Below are positions 41,101-54,085 of a stretch of DNA of 64,000 nucleotides, piece after piece. The position numbers and the translations under genes are program-made. This DNA comes from Eutreptiella sp. 'Long Island Sound 2002' (taxonomy: Eukaryota; Euglenozoa; Euglenophyceae; Eutreptiales; Eutreptiaceae), in contig OZ038391.1 of the NCBI GenBank assembly GCA_964036045.1, positions 44,775,621 to 44,839,620 of the forward strand, given 5' to 3'. Position 1 is the stretch's first letter; each line of letters opens with the position of its first letter. The notes under the pieces were generated by a model that was given only the letters and a program-made list of their open reading frames with translations, did not search any database and had not been told where the DNA came from.

Positions 41101-44100
41101 GCGGGGGGGGGGGGGGGGCTCCAGGGGGAGCCCCCACCCTCCCCTGTTGGAACGCACCCAGTTCACAGGGAACAGAAAACTTATTGGGCAATGAACCACT
41201 CAGCACATGGAAATGTCATCTTGTTGGTAGGAAACAAAGCCAATTCATCATTGCAGGTCAATTCAGGGTTCCCTCATCAAACTAATACAGAACAAATACA
41301 ACAAAGCGGGACATTCACCATCTCATGCCAAATCAGCGTGATCTCCGTGATCAATTAGAATTGCATGAAAGTCATGCGGCAGGCAACGCACTTCGCAGTC
41401 GCGTGTGGCCATTTCCTATGCCACAGCGACAAAGCCGCACAGTGTTGCGATAGGAAGACTCAAAAGCAGTGTAGCACATGCTTATTGTGCCTCATTGTAT
41501 GCTTTTTGGTCCCTGGCGGCCGGTGATCCCATCTTTAAACCTAAAATAAAGCAGCGCTTCCATTACGTCTTTGCATTTCGCGTGTGGCGGCAGTTGGACC
41601 GGGGAGCGGAAATACACCGACAACGAACGTTGGGCCATGGTAGTCTGCAAGACAAGGAACGTAGGCACACATTAAACATTCAGTAAACAGTGTATGGCAT
41701 GTGCCGAAGGTGCCGGGAATTTTTTCCCGTCACTAAAAAAAGTTCCCAAAACCCAGGTTTTCAGCTGCACTTGAGCTGAGGGGGGAGGGGGGCAGGGGGT
41801 CTAGGGGAGGCGGTGAGGGGGTCTAGTGGGGAGAGTCACCCCCCCCCCCCTGTCAGAATGAAAATTAAAGCAAGTCCCTGCCCCTCCCCCCCCCTGCCTG
41901 CCTCTGGGTATGGAATCTGAAGGGGGGGGGGACTTCGTGCGATACCGAACACTCATGCACTGAACATTCTCTGGCCACACACATCTTTCTGAAGGGGACA
42001 TTGGGGGGGGGAGGGGCACCTACAAGCGATATTGGCTGTCCTTCCTGCCAAGTCAGGCTGCCCAATCCCGCATATAAGCAAACCCCAGTCCAGGGTGCAG
42101 GCGGATGGCTGCACAACGCAATGGAAAGTGGGGGATGTTAGCCATGGAACGACTGCCGTTCACTCTCTGGCCCATGGATGGGTCGTTTTTTTTTGCTGAT
42201 CATGTGGGTCCGTCTGTGCTGTGCTGTGCGCTGTGCAGTGGGTCTGATGGAGAGACTGGGCTTGTCAGATGTAGCACCATGAAGCACGCAGCAGGACTGG
42301 CTCCCTGGATTTACAGAGCTCAGTAGGGATTAGCTACATCAGTGCATGGTCACATCTTGATCAAGCCTCAGGTGCTGGACGTGGGTGGCACGTCTGGTCT
42401 TACTTGCTGGAACCAGCCCTTGGAGGGTCACAAAACATCCACTGATGTGGAGGGGACAGGCGCCCAGATGAGAACAATGACCGTTCCGTTTAGGCTGCCC
42501 AAGAACTCGAAACCCATCATTCAGCAAAAACCAGAGCTCAACCCTGTAAACTCTGCAAGCCAATGCCCCTCCGAATGTGAAGCCTGTCAGGCCTGGCAGG
42601 GGAGTGGACGCCAGGGGCACTATGCTGCCATCCAGAGCAGTAATGTGCATCCCCTGCAGCAGGTTACACAAAGAGCATTGCAATGGAGACCGGTTGAAAG
42701 CAATTGATGACCGAACCAGCCTTAATGGAAGCCTGATGGAATGCCAGCCCCCCCCCCCCCCCCCACTTCGCAGGAGGGGCCAGCCCGGTAGCGTGCCCTC
42801 GAGGCCCAACCAAGGCAGGACTCACGGGGCTGTAGCGCCGCAACCCGGGAGCCACCCCTGGAAGGTCCGGGCATCCCTGGAAGGGCAGGGAAGCACTCAG
42901 TGTGCCCTGGGATCCCTTCAAACTGCCACAAGCGCATCAGAACCGTGGAAGCGTGCGATGCAGCCTTAACGGCGGTGCCGCCTGTGCCAATGAGCCGTCA
43001 AGGAACACGAATCCCCTGCAGTTGTGCCCTGCACCGCCGCACATGCAGTTGTGGAGTGGCCTGGCAGCATGTCCCTTTGATCGGGAGGTTGCGATGCCCA
43101 GGCCCACATCTCTGTGGTGGGCTCAGTGTAAGGCTCCCAAGCCTCCCCATCGGGCCTGGAGTACCAGGCCACACAACCCCCACACGCAAAGTCCCTCTCT
43201 CCTCCCCACCGCCCTCACCACCCACACACATGTGTGCACGCAAGCTACAGGCTTAGCCCCAAGAATGTTATCCTCGCTGTGTGACCCGTCATACCTTGGA
43301 CCCCGCCGCATTGCCACAGCCCTGAGGGAGCAGGGCCCGGCGATTCCCTGTGTAGGTGGTTGACCCCTCCTCCGCGTGGACGCATACACACAGGACGATG
43401 GTGTCTCCGACTCACCAGCGCTCCAGTGAGGTCTGGAGGCTGTCGATAGCCCACTCAGCCTTGGAACTGGACAGTCAGGTTGATCGGCCTCATGGCCAAG
43501 CAGGGAAGGACGCCCGGGCCTGAGGGCCTGCTCCTGCATGAGGCTTTGTCCCAACCCAATCCAACCCCCCACTCCCGCGAATGAGGCATGTGAGGGCATT
43601 CATTACAAGGCACGGAGCACATTGTTATCGTTATGGCAAAACGGCTTCAGCATGGTCCAGCTTAAGCGCCAAAATCATCGGTCAGGAAACCCAGCGTCAT
43701 CCTCCAAACAACGCCCATGATTGTTCACCCACAATTCAACAATGCCTGCCTTCAAAGTCCAGTCGCAGCCTTACAAGGTTGTCAGCACTCAAGAGCTCAC
43801 CCGCCATGTATGATCCCGGGATCCACCCCTCTCCCACGGCCCCACTGAAATAAATGCATAGTCACAATGGTTGCAATTTTACAATCCAGAGTTGTTGTTT
43901 CTTTTGGGTGCAGCGTCTTCACTACAGCCTGGGCGCAAAGGGGCGGCAGCTCGAGCGGCAGGCAAATGGACCGCCACCCTTCACGCGATTCAGCAGATGG
44001 CTTCACACGACTGTAAGCACAACAGGCGCAAGGGACAGACACGCAATAGAGCACACACAAACAAGCAAATCAGTGCACAATGACCCTGCACACATGCAGG

Positions 44101-46170
44101 CCCCGTATGCAGTCAGCACACAATGCACGTGCATGTTCGATCCATGCAATATAGCCTAGAACAATGAACATGGGACATGGGGCATAGGAGAACATGGGAT
44201 GTGCCCAAAGTATGGCCCAACAAATATCATCTTATCAAGTGCCAGGCAGAGCATGTGGTCAGGGGCACAGCATCGGTGCAGTGGAGTTCCCTGGGGGTGG
44301 CTGTGAGCTGATGAAGCAGGTGATTGTGAAACAAGCGGAGGAACTGTTGGAGGTGTTCGACCACACTAGAGCTAAGGCTTTGGATGCCATTTTCAGTTGA
44401 TAAGATTGCCCATGTTCACAAGCGAATACCTGATTTGAGAGCTCTGCACAACTGGGGGTTGCAGGTTGGGGGGTTTAGGAAGCCCTTGTCCAAACCCCCC
44501 TTTTGGCAGGGCCGGCTCAAAAGAGCCTCTTGCCGGAGCCGCCCCTCCCGAGGAAGCCTCAGCTATTGCACGTGCACAAAAGAGGCGATCAGCACAAAAA
44601 GCGCTGGAAGAAAATGGCTCGTCAGTGGCCTAGAAGCCCCCCAGGAAGTGCTGGTTCTTGGGGGGTTACCCCAAGAGCACCTTTTGCACGGGTTCTCCAA
44701 CAATTTTGGTGTCGGACGATTTTTAGAAAATGTAGAAGCAGTGAGTGGCTCTGCACCCGCCAGTTGCGGTCAGCTGCTTCCTGTGTTGAGGGTGCATCAA
44801 ATACATGTGGGTGTTCCTGGGTGCACACATCCTTCAGAATCCAGTGGGGCTGTGGGTGAACATATGCCATGGTTGCCTTTCTGGAACCCCAGCCCCCCTT
44901 ACTAGCAGCTGCGGTGAGTGTGATGTCCCCTGGCAAGCCTCGCCAAAACCTGCAGACCTGGTCCTGTGGTCTGGGTGGCTCGGCCCCGACCTCATGCATC
45001 ATGTCTTGAACTGTGCCCCACTGCCTGTGTGTCTCTGACACGGTGGCACATTGTGGGACCTGCGATGGCTGCCACTGCTAGCGGGTGAGCGCAGATACTC
45101 CACTGACTGTTTTGCGTAAGGCCTCAATGCTCCCAGTCAGGACCGTGAATTAAAATGGTTGTGTCTGCATGTGGGCAGGTGCATGGCATGTGCTGGGCTT
45201 CACTGCATCTGCGGTGGCCTTGTAGCCCCGAGCCCATCGCGGGCGAGCCTGAGATGACCTGGCAGGTCTGCCATAGTACCTTTGGGGAAGGCGCTTCAGG
45301 AACCATCATGACTGGTGTTGGGCACACACCCATCCCATACCATCCCTCCCCCCTCACCACCAATGAACCCAGCCCCCCCAGTTCTTGCTTCGAATGTTTC
45401 AAGATGCCACACAAAAAAAGGCATGAGCAGTGGCTCCCACAGCACCAAAACAGACGAACCGACAGAGATAAGGAGTGCCGGTTGCATACATTGGTGTACA
45501 TAACTATCACAGACTTTTTTTCCTTTTCTTCTTCTTTGTTGCCGGTTCGTCGTGCAGTCCCTTCGATGCAATAAGTGGGACCTTATGCTCCTTCTTCATA
45601 GCCAGCTTGCCATTGGGCACCTTTACCAAAAGTACAGTGGGTGGGAGAGGAGGGAGGAGGTACCCAGCCTGACGAAGGAAAGCCACGAGAGGAAGGAGGG
45701 AGGGAGGGAGGGAGGGAGGGAGGGACAGACTGGGAAAAAAAACGAATGGATATTGATTTGATGAATTTAAATTGGTGGACAGAGTGGCGATTTAAACCCA
45801 CCACCAGACCACCCGCCATACTACAATGCCAGAAAACCTTAAACTCCTGGACTATCTTACAAGCGCCGTTGGCTCATTGCCCACTGCTACAGGAGACCTT
45901 CATTGTACAAGACATCCGCATACAAAAAGGAACATTGTGCAGAGGCATTGCGGTGGTGCATTTTTGTATGAGAGAATTAGATTAGAGTGTCACAAACACT
46001 GCGCTGTGAGCAACCGCGAACGTGGGCTTCCAGCCCACTGCAATTGAAGCCATGGTGAGGAGGACGGTAGCAAAAGATGACCACTCTGAAGCCTGTTGAA
46101 GATTACTGCTGCAATTCTGTTCTGTCCCATGCCTGTCCATGGACACATCCACCTCCCCACAAGGAGTTGG
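38200..46170. other. Long stretch without recognisable genes
   Basis: Low-complexity rich, with several G or C runs of 10-17. It holds a pair of diverged direct repeats (about 38684-38860 and 39155-39330, sharing GGTGCTTG..TGGG..AGACTGC), short open frames on both strands, and a GGGA microsatellite at 45688-45724. The fragment MKQVIVKQAEELLEVFDHTR near 44310-44398 looks protein-like but is only about 30 residues. No gene can be supported. Confidence 0.5.
45688..45724. repeat. GGGA microsatellite
   Basis: About nine GGGA-type units on a purine-only strand. Confidence 0.9.
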
Positions 46171-46176
46171 GCTTGT

Positions 46177-46620
46177 CTACACAGGGCAACGGGATATGAC
46201 ACAGTTGTTACACAACTCACAATTCAAGGCACACAGGCACACAGCAAAACACTTGAGCACAATGGGAGATGTCTTTATAGGGCCACGTAGGATTGCACCA
46301 AACAAATGCTTGCAGCAGATTGCAAGCAGTGCAATGGCTGTCCATTCCTGCGAAGCACCAGCTTGCACTGATTTCACAACTTCAACATCAATATCATATT
46401 GGATAGCGGGAGGAGTGCGGGTGCACAGGATTGGGTATTTCAACATCTTCGTAACTGTCACACCCATCCTCACCATACGTATCCTGAATTTGGTTCCCGT
46501 TTCACAGTGCTTGCTTTGGGACAACCCACAGTGCTCGCACTTCTTGCGAAACCTCAGGACCTTTGTCCTTGGAAGAGATGCGGGTGGCATGTCCTTAAAA
46601 TACAAGCATGAACCGATCAT
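46177..46620 (-). pseudogene. Coding remnant with SAP-like C-terminal motif, copy 1
   Basis: 147 codons. It has a Cys-rich KKCEHCGLSQSKHC and then DVEVVKSVQAGASQEWTAIA followed by LLAICCKH. The second part aligns by eye with the remnants at 47689-48130 and 54676-55137 (pattern D-V-x(3)-V-x(8,10)-EWT-x(3)-L/F-x(2)-I/V-C-x(2)-H). The helix-loop-helix after it is degraded here. Probably the C-terminal end of a transposon protein; not functional. Confidence 0.4.
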
Positions 46621-47688
46621 CCACTGCTACATAGGTGTGCTCCTTTCTCTTCCTTGGTCCTGAGCGCATCAAAAGTAGTGGCGGTCAGGCACCACTACTC
46701 TACAGCCCACAGCCATTCCACTACTCCACCGTTATTACAATGGTCTCAAAGGGTCTAGCACATCAAATCTGTGGACTACCAAAAATTTGTGGCAATCAGA
46801 TACCTGAACACATGTTCACAGGAAAAAGACAGTGCTTGACGCCATGGTGCAAGGTCCCCAGCAGTAAACTGTGCTTGAAATTCTGTGACTATTGCATGCA
46901 GGACATGACTACAAGTGCCTTAATTGGGCCAATAGCAATATCAATACCCTCCTCCACCCAGCCCCCACGACGTACCCACCACCACGAGTGACCTGTGAGA
47001 TGATGGATTCCTTTTTGGACTCCAAAAATCAGGCATTTCTTGGCACTTCCCATCGGCTAGACACTATCACAGACCTTCACATGGTGTGCGTACTGACCCT
47101 AACCCAAACACACTGTAACCCTGACACACAGCTCAAAAGTCAGTCCTTGAGGTCCTTGAGGGGCAAAGGCACCCCTTAAATGAAAATATCCAAGTGACTA
47201 AAGGAGCGCCTTGGCATACGCAATCCTAGCAATCCTAGGCAGGAGGAAAAATATGCACCAAGCAAGCACCGCACCAGCACACCTCTTGTGGTGCAGCAGT
47301 AATCACTTTTTCGGACTCCAAACTGTCGGCCGGCCGCTTCTTATCTTTGTCTCCCTTTGATCCGAAAAGTGCATGCAAACAAAAAAACAAACAGGGACGT
47401 AGCAATCTCCCCAGGACGTTTTTTAATGAAAAAAAAAAGGCTGCAGTGTCCGGTGGTCAGCCAAATCTGCACATTATGGCGATTGCGGTTCCACCAAGAA
47501 TTTTTATCTTTAGTCTGATGCAACAGAATGTCCCGACATCCCCAGTTTTGCTCATTTTGCCAACGCTGTTTCACCAGGTCTTTTTTTTTTAGTCTGATGC
47601 AACCCATGTGTCCAGACATCCCCAAGAACCTTGTACCAAGCAGTCAGCAAGCATTGGAACACAGCTTCAAACGAACCATTCACTGTGG

Positions 47689-48130
47689 TCACTTCCCACC
47701 GAAATGTGCAATGACCCTCTCCAAAAGGTCACTCTTTCACCCGTGCACGTCCAGAGAATGACCACGGCAAACAGACTGCAATTCTTTGACAGTCCATTCA
47801 TGGATGGTACGCTGCTCAATTGCATTGCGGACAGCACTGTCCACATCAAACTGAAAATTCAGATATGTTGGCACCATCATGGGCTCAGGTCGGGTGAAAG
47901 TGGTTGGAACAGGTTGAAAGGCGGTATTACACACAGGGAAATCAAGGGAAGTCACGGATCTCTTCATCTACCTCAGAGTCAGGATCCCCTTCAACACCAT
48001 ATACGGCATGAACAACGGTGAACCTTGCACAAATCAAGCACAGGAGTCCCACTGCAGTTTGGACAATCTAGGGCATATGAGCCCAAAGTGGTGCTTTTGC
48101 TTGTTTCCATTTCCAAATCCAAATCCATGC
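47689..48130 (-). pseudogene. Coding remnant with SAP-like motif, copy 2
   Basis: The minus strand reads a Cys-rich segment (LDCPNCSGTPVLDLC, about 48055), an acidic segment, then VDSAVRNAIEQRTIHEWTVK and ELQSVCRGHSLDVHG. An in-frame TGA (47737-47739) follows, and then KSDLLERVIAHF before a natural stop at 47689. Without the TGA this is a complete SAP-like helix-loop-helix, a motif of about 35 residues that binds AT-rich DNA. At least two other frame breaks lie upstream. Confidence 0.5.
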
Positions 48131-48339
48131 AAAACTGGATGCCATTCATGTGGACAGGGCAACATACCTGTGAAGAAAGAAATTTTCTACAACGGGGGAA
48201 TATTTGCCCCGCGCGCTACCTTTGTATTAAGTATCCTATCTCTAGCCCCAAATTTATCCTCACCTAGGGGAGTCCCCCAAGTAGACTACACTAGACTGCA
48301 AACCTTCCGTGCAAAGCATAAGCCGAAATACCGTACAAA

Positions 48340-49450
48340 TCATAAAGATTCGCGGTGTTTTGAATTAATAATAAACAAAATTTTTGCGACAACATCCAAA
48401 ATGGGCAAAAAATATTTCATTTTTTCGATTTTTTTTGCGGAACCCATTTTTGCGCTGGGCATTTTGTCTTTCTGCCCGTCCTTGGTGACGTGATTCTCCT
48501 GCTTCTTCCCCTTGACCAAGAGACAGCTCTCTTGACAATTGCAGTCTTCAGCGTGGATAGGCTCACCATTGTCATCATGTCCTCGACAGTAGAAATGGGA
48601 GCGGTTCTTGATGAGCTTGAGCTGGGCGTTCTGCTTGTGGGTAAACCTGTGTGGGCTGGAGTCGTTGGCCAGCTTGAAGATCCCCTCGAATTGTACTTCT
48701 TGCTGGCGATCCAACGCAAGCTCCGTGAGTAGTAGAGATCGGCGTACGTGTAGACACGCGTTCACCGCTCCTCAGTGGACCGGCACTCGGCCAACGGTGT
48801 CTTAGGAATCTTCTTGACGAGCCAGAGGAGGAGATCATCCGCCCCATAGCTGCCAGGGGTGAGACGGCCTACGTGGTAGTCCGTCTTCCCCAAGAGTTCT
48901 TTCACCCTGCTTGTAGTGGATTTGTCCGGTAGGCTTGGTAGCTTGGCAATCTCCTCGCGTACGCTCAGGTCGGACTCGAACTTAGGATAAATGGTCTCCA
49001 AGGCAACCAACACCTCTCCAAAGATACCACAGCGGGTGAAGGTCTGTTTGTGTTTTGGGGATTGGGGTTGATTCATTTTGTTGCTACTGCAAGAGACCGT
49101 GCGTACCTTGGGCCCTGGGATTGCAGGCCATTCCTACATAGGCATACAAATGTGGATCAGTTGGACTGTGGGATTGCAGTCCACGGCACAGATAAGCACC
49201 AACCAGCATGATTCAGGTCTACCAGTTTTTCAACGAACCAGTTCCAAACTCGTCCATAATAGTGCCCAGGGCACGTGAAATGCTGCCTTGTCAGTGCGTC
49301 TAGATAATAGTGCATCAAATGCTGAAAAAGTGCCACAGAAAACTCTGCGGGATCAGACAACAAGAAAAACCACAGCACGGTAAATGGCTGCAAAAGAGAA
49401 ATGCCATTCTTGGAAATTCTTGCATCCTTGCAAAAAGGGGGCAGGGGCAA
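48340..49450 (-). pseudogene. Coding remnants, probably a split or decayed multi-exon gene
   Basis: Three protein-like minus-strand segments lie in order. 49450-49157 contains ALFQHLMHYYLDALTRQHF and YYGRVWNWFVEKLVDLNHAG. 49076-48762 contains ALETIYPKFESDLSVREEIA and VKELLGKTDYHVGRL. 48765-48490 contains FKLANDSSPHRFTHKQNAQL and a Cys/His cluster FYCRGHDDNGEPIHAEDCNC. CAG acceptor-like sites precede two of the segments, so introns are possible. It lies upstream (in sense) of the SAP-like remnant at 47689-48130 and may belong to the same transposon gene. No family assigned. Confidence 0.4.
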
Positions 49451-50296
49451 AAAAATATTTTATTTTTGCGATTTTTTTTGCGGAACCCATTTTTGCGTAC
49501 GGCATGACGCCAAAAATTAATTTATTTTTCGCGTTTTATTTTTTTTGCAGACAACAACACCTTGTGCCGGGAATTAAATATTTTCGCAAATCGGTACAAT
49601 TTGCGTGGTATGAGAATTTAACAACACAAAATGTCACTTCCACCACTTCCAACCACCACCCTTGCCATTGTCATAAACTGGTTGCAAAGGACGGGCCAGA
49701 TTCTTAGATGCGGCGAGAAGGTATTCCAGATTGCTTGGTGAGGGTGGGCAAAAACAGGCACGGGTGGGGAATGGTCAAAAAAAGATGCCCTGCGTGCCCC
49801 CAGCGCCTGCCCGGCGCACTAACACTCCCCCTCTAGCCCTAGGCCTTGTCCACTAAAAAATGACCAGAATCTCCCGTCCCGGTTCAACAACAGATGAGTG
49901 TTTCCCTCTGAAACGCAATGGGCTTGGTACATCCAACAAACAGTGGAAACGGGGGGCCCAGTCCTGAGACCTCCATCCCTCACACTATGTACTAAAAGGG
50001 AAAAAGCACCATGAACGAAGCAACAAGGAACGAAAGCGCAAGAACCGTTGGGCAATTGCTTGGTCAGTGCTGGCTCGCATGATTACAAACAAAGCGCACA
50101 GCATACCGGAATGGGGAGCAAGGTCCCCTTGGCTACGAAATATGGCTTGTGTCCGCCGACCTCTGGAAGGGGCTGTTGACATGCTTTTGCACAAATGTCC
50201 GCACGGACGAATGTGACTTGACTGTACACACAGGAAAGGTATTGCATGCTGATCAAAAGCAGTGGGAAGCAGCGGGGTGAACCTCGCCCCAAAGTA

Positions 50297-50766
50297 TTAC
50301 CAAGCGCTTGATATTATGCTGCGGTCCATGTATTTTTGTGTGCCATCCACCACAAACTTTCCCCCCTCGGAATGGCGTCCGCCATGATGACATGATGGGC
50401 AATTGTGCCAGCGTCTTGGCTTCAGAAACTTCAACTCAGTGCCCTCTGGCAATGCGGTTTTAACCGCAACTGGAGGTGCCTGACCCAGCCTTTGCAGAAC
50501 TGATGATGTTGCCTGAACGCAGCATAAGGCCTGTAGACCCATTTCGGTTGACATTCTTGAGAGCCGGCAGAATGAGCTGTGTGCCCTTTCAGCTTGTCAA
50601 AGCCCAATCCAAGACGCAAGGCTGCCCTAAAGCAGCTGACCAAATTCGTCTCCAGATAGCGCCTCCAAAAAGTTATTAACATGCACTGCGCCAAGAAATA
50701 AAGTAGTGCCGGCTGCCTTTGAAGGTTTGGAAATGTGTTGATCTCAGCCGGGCCAAATACTATCAA
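50297..50766 (-). pseudogene. Possible KDZ-like transposase fragment
   Basis: A minus-strand reading contains RRWHNCPSCHHGGRHSEGG followed by KFVVDGTQKYMDR. This resembles the W..N.CPAC....DGN..LKR region of Kyakuja-Dileera-Zisupton transposases. Upstream, FWRRYLETNLVSCFRAALRL could belong to the preceding helical region, but in another frame, so at least one shift is present. Only a short motif supports the call. It lies upstream of the SAP-like remnants in the same orientation. Confidence 0.3.
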
Positions 50767-51576
50767 GCATGCCGCTGGGCAGCAACAACAAGGGATAAAA
50801 TGCTACCGTCACAAATCATTTGATGCAGCTGACCCAAGTTGCATAAGCTGGTCTCAGGGTACAATGCCTTGAAAGTTTGCGCTCTTTGTGGTAGCTGTGC
50901 CTTAGTCTCTCCAACTGAAAGCTGAAAAGCCATTGGGCCCTTTCTGCCCCAAACAATTGCCCTCCCTCAACCCTGACGGTGTTTAAGCAGTTCATACCAG
51001 TCGGGTTCCATTTCAGCCTTTTGGAAATTCCACTGAAAGTGCGTCACTACAGGATTGCCTGAATTACAAATACATGTGTCGCTGGGGCTGCACGAATAGG
51101 TGGGCAATTAGCTGTGTTCATGAGGCAGGTTCATGAGAGTGCCCTAACAGCAGTAGGGGTTTCAATAAGCATGCTGCGGTGGGAGGTGAAATCAACGCCC
51201 AAAGATGGTGCAAAGCTCGTTCTCACCTAGCCAAGCCCAAATGCAAGGTTGTTTTCATGCGTTTTTTCCGTACATGCAGTGGACAAGTTGGCTCCAGGGT
51301 AGCAAGTTTAGTAGTTTACTTGTTGCTTCTATCTCGAGGGGAGGACTCACATTTGGGGTATTTGCAACAAGGAGTGTGCTTGGCAAACACTCCCCCAAAG
51401 TGTGTAGCAACCTTTCAAGTGGGTTGGAACTGCTTTTGATGACAGTACAAAGTCAATTAGTTTTGATTGTGGTGATTTCTCTTGCTGTCACGGGGCCACA
51501 TCCAAAACATGCAATAAGAAGAAAAAACCACTGATCAATGGCCATTTGGGGTATTTGTCCACAAAAATGGTTCCTA

Positions 51577-51606
51577 GTGTGTGTGTGTGTGTGTGTGTTT
51601 GTGTGT
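51577..51606. repeat. TG microsatellite
   Basis: About 12 GT dinucleotides with one interruption, followed by a G run. Confidence 0.9.
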
Positions 51607-51649
51607 TGGGGGGGTGCACATTGACACAACAGACGGCATAACTCTTGGG

Positions 51650-51937
51650 GTCTTGGAACCTGCCAAGCGGGGAGAAATCAACATGGCCACAAAGAGGAGT
51701 TAAACGAAATTGAAGCGGCTATATAACCCCTGCTGCCTTGGGGCCTGCAAAGCAAGGGTGCAAAGAAAGGGCTACAGAACCCCACCCATCTCAAGGCCCA
51801 CAAAGTGTGGAGAAATCAAAGTGGCTTCATACCCCCTCCCGTCTCGAGGGCCTTAAGGCAGTGTGAAATCAAAATGGCTCCTGAACCCTTGCTGTCTCAG
51901 GGCCCGCAAAGCACTGCAGAATCAAAAGTGGCTGCAT
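51650..51937. repeat. Degenerate minisatellite, about 65-70 bp units
   Basis: Units of the form GAAATCAAARTGGCT, then CCCCTGCTGTCTCRGGGCC, then GCAAAGNGTG. It is related in sequence to the array at 56336-56935 (AAAATCAGAAGTGG, then CCCCTGCCTTCTCGGGG). Confidence 0.65.
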
Positions 51938-52572
51938 CACATGTCGCTCAACCGCACAGCACGGAATTTTCTTTTGGCACCGAAATACTTGGCACCATGC
52001 CAACCCTTGGGGGCAGTCATTCTTCCAATTTTGCTGGCAACATTGTCAGCAACGGGTCCAATCATCCTCCGCCCATCGGAAGCATTGCTTCCGACATCGG
52101 AAGCGTTTTTGGAGCCGACTTTGGCCACGCACGCCCGGTATGAGGTGCGCAACATACCTAGGGACGATCATACAATGACCCCCCCCCCGAAAAAAAAAAC
52201 CCCTTATATGTCAAAAAACGACAAGTCGCTGCCCCTCCAGCCACCACCACCACCACCACCACCCATACATAAAGTTCACTAATGTACACTGCTCGCGCCA
52301 CTCCTCAAAGAGAAGGGTGAGTGAGATGGACTTTAGATCGTATGACAAAACATCCCTCCTATTTTGTGAGGGGACAGGTAGGGAGAGCCAAAATGCCGTG
52401 GCACACCTATGGGTGACGGACATATGTTCGCCCGTGTTGGACTGGGGGCGTGCGAGCCCCTGGCTTTGGACGTGCTGAATACGGTTGCCAACGGTTGGGT
52501 AACCGTGGCTGTCCTTGGGGTCGACCACTGGCTGCTTGGGGTTTGGCTTGAGGGCGTTTGGGAGGGGGTAAG

Positions 52573-53280
52573 TCACCATGAGCCATCAGTGTACGCGTGC
52601 GCACGTCCGCCTTCTAAGACACGTGCCGCCTCAATGGGACCGAGAGCATGCTTTGCACATTTTTCCATGCGGGGGGTGGTCGTGGACCGCATGGGGAGGA
52701 GCGAGGTACGGCGATGTTCAAGAAGTGCGCCGAGCGTGGGTTGGCTAGCTATGGCCTCGAATTGTACTGCTACATGTGGTCCTGCTGGTTTTCCCGTGAG
52801 GGGTGCACGGGCTGGAGGGCAGTTGGGGTCTATGGCAGAGGCAATAGCCAATGCCCTTTCCAAGCTTGGCTCAATAAAATGGCTCCAGCTGACACGCTCC
52901 CCTCGGAGGTATAGCCGTAGTGACCCCCGGCGCTGCACAGCAAATCTGTAGCGCATGAGCCCCATATCCTCAAGGTCGCGCATTGTAGATGGTTCAACAG
53001 TGTTGAGGAGGTGTTCGGTCCGCGGGGAGATGGGATCTTGCGCACAGTGGCAGGGAGGGGTCAGGGGGTCTAGGGGTACAACCACAGGGGGTCGGGTATG
53101 TGGTGGGGGGTTGTTAACAGTGGGCTGGTACAGGGTGTGTGGTGTGCATGGGGGGGGTGAAGCCGGGGGATGAAGCCGTGGCTGGGGGGGGGGGGGGGTC
53201 AACATGGGTAAAGGAGCAGCTTTAGGGAGCAGTGGCTGGGACGGTGATGTGCAAGACTTCCACTCAATGAGGTCTGCCAA
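52573..53280 (-). CDS. Hypothetical ORF ending in an RNase H-like YTDGS
   Basis: 235 codons from ATG 53280. The N-terminal half is Pro-rich. The C-terminal half is more ordered: MRDLEDMGLMRYRFAVQRRG, LYLRGERVSWSHFIEPSLER, then RAHAYTDGSW before a TGA. YTDGS is a common start of type I RNase H domains in retroelements, and a GTGACT splice-donor-like site overlaps the stop, so the frame may continue elsewhere. The evidence for RNase H is this motif alone. Confidence 0.3.
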   Translation of the reverse strand: MADLIEWKSCTSPSQPLLPKAAPLPMLTPPPPQPRLHPPASPPPCTPHTLYQPTVNNPPPHTRPPVVVPLDPLTPPCHCAQDPISPRTEHLLNTVEPSTMRDLEDMGLMRYRFAVQRRGSLRLYLRGERVSWSHFIEPSLERALAIASAIDPNCPPARAPLTGKPAGPHVAVQFEAIASQPTLGALLEHRRTSLLPMRSTTTPRMEKCAKHALGPIEAARVLEGGRAHAYTDGSW

Positions 53281-53964
53281 GGGTTTCTCAGCATCCGGGT
53301 CCCATGGGTCCTCCTGAAAATCTCCGTATTGTAAGATTTCCGGCAGATCGGATCATCTCGCATCAACAAAGGGCAGGTATTGCTCGGGATCGAAAGGGGA
53401 AGCCATGGGACTGCGTGTGTACAAAAAGAAACACAGTGGGCTCGCGAACCACCTACCACGACCCCAAAACAACAGGGTGCCCAAATCAAGTTGACCATCG
53501 GTGCACAAAGTTCTCATACGTGATTTGACAACTCTTCATATGAGCGGCTACGGCCTGCCAAAAAACAAAAAACCTGCCAAACAAGAAGTGGCTACATGGT
53601 GGGTAACCACCTTTGGGGGGTTGGGGGGGCCGGGGTGTCGTGTTTGCATTGTTTCAATACTGGTCCAAGCAACAGATAGAAACCCTCATACATGAGCAGT
53701 GGTGACACAATTGTTTCCTAAAAACGTGGCATGCCGGTCGGAACACATTCCCTCCATTTTCTGTGGTCATGGTGTCCTCCAAGTAACAATTGACCTATTT
53801 GGGGCACATAGGCACTGATGTGGGTGGCAGTATCATGAGTGGGTCCACGACTTTTTTTGTCAAATCCCATGGGATTGGGGGGCGGTTTTGGGAAGCACGG
53901 GTCCTAGGTGGTTCATGCCATTGCCCACAGCCTTCTAGAAGCAATGCTGGGTGTGACGGCAACC

Positions 53965-54085
53965 ATTCATTGGAAGCACTGCTCCCGACATTGGAAGCTA
54001 TGTTCGGAAGCACTGCTTCCGAAAATTGTAAGCAATCATCGGGAGTGTCGCTTCCGAACATCGGAGGCGATTCCCGACCAGTTTT
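53965..54085. repeat. Palindromic CGGAAGC repeats
   Basis: Repeated GGAAGC and GCTTCC words spaced about 20-30 bp, for example TTCGGAAGCACTGCTTCCGA. The same words occur at 52078-52106. Confidence 0.7.

Noticed and set aside
40610-41120. G runs of 12-17 as telomere or quadruplex arrays
   Set aside because: Single homopolymers without a repeated telomere unit; assembly and sequencing noise at such runs is common.
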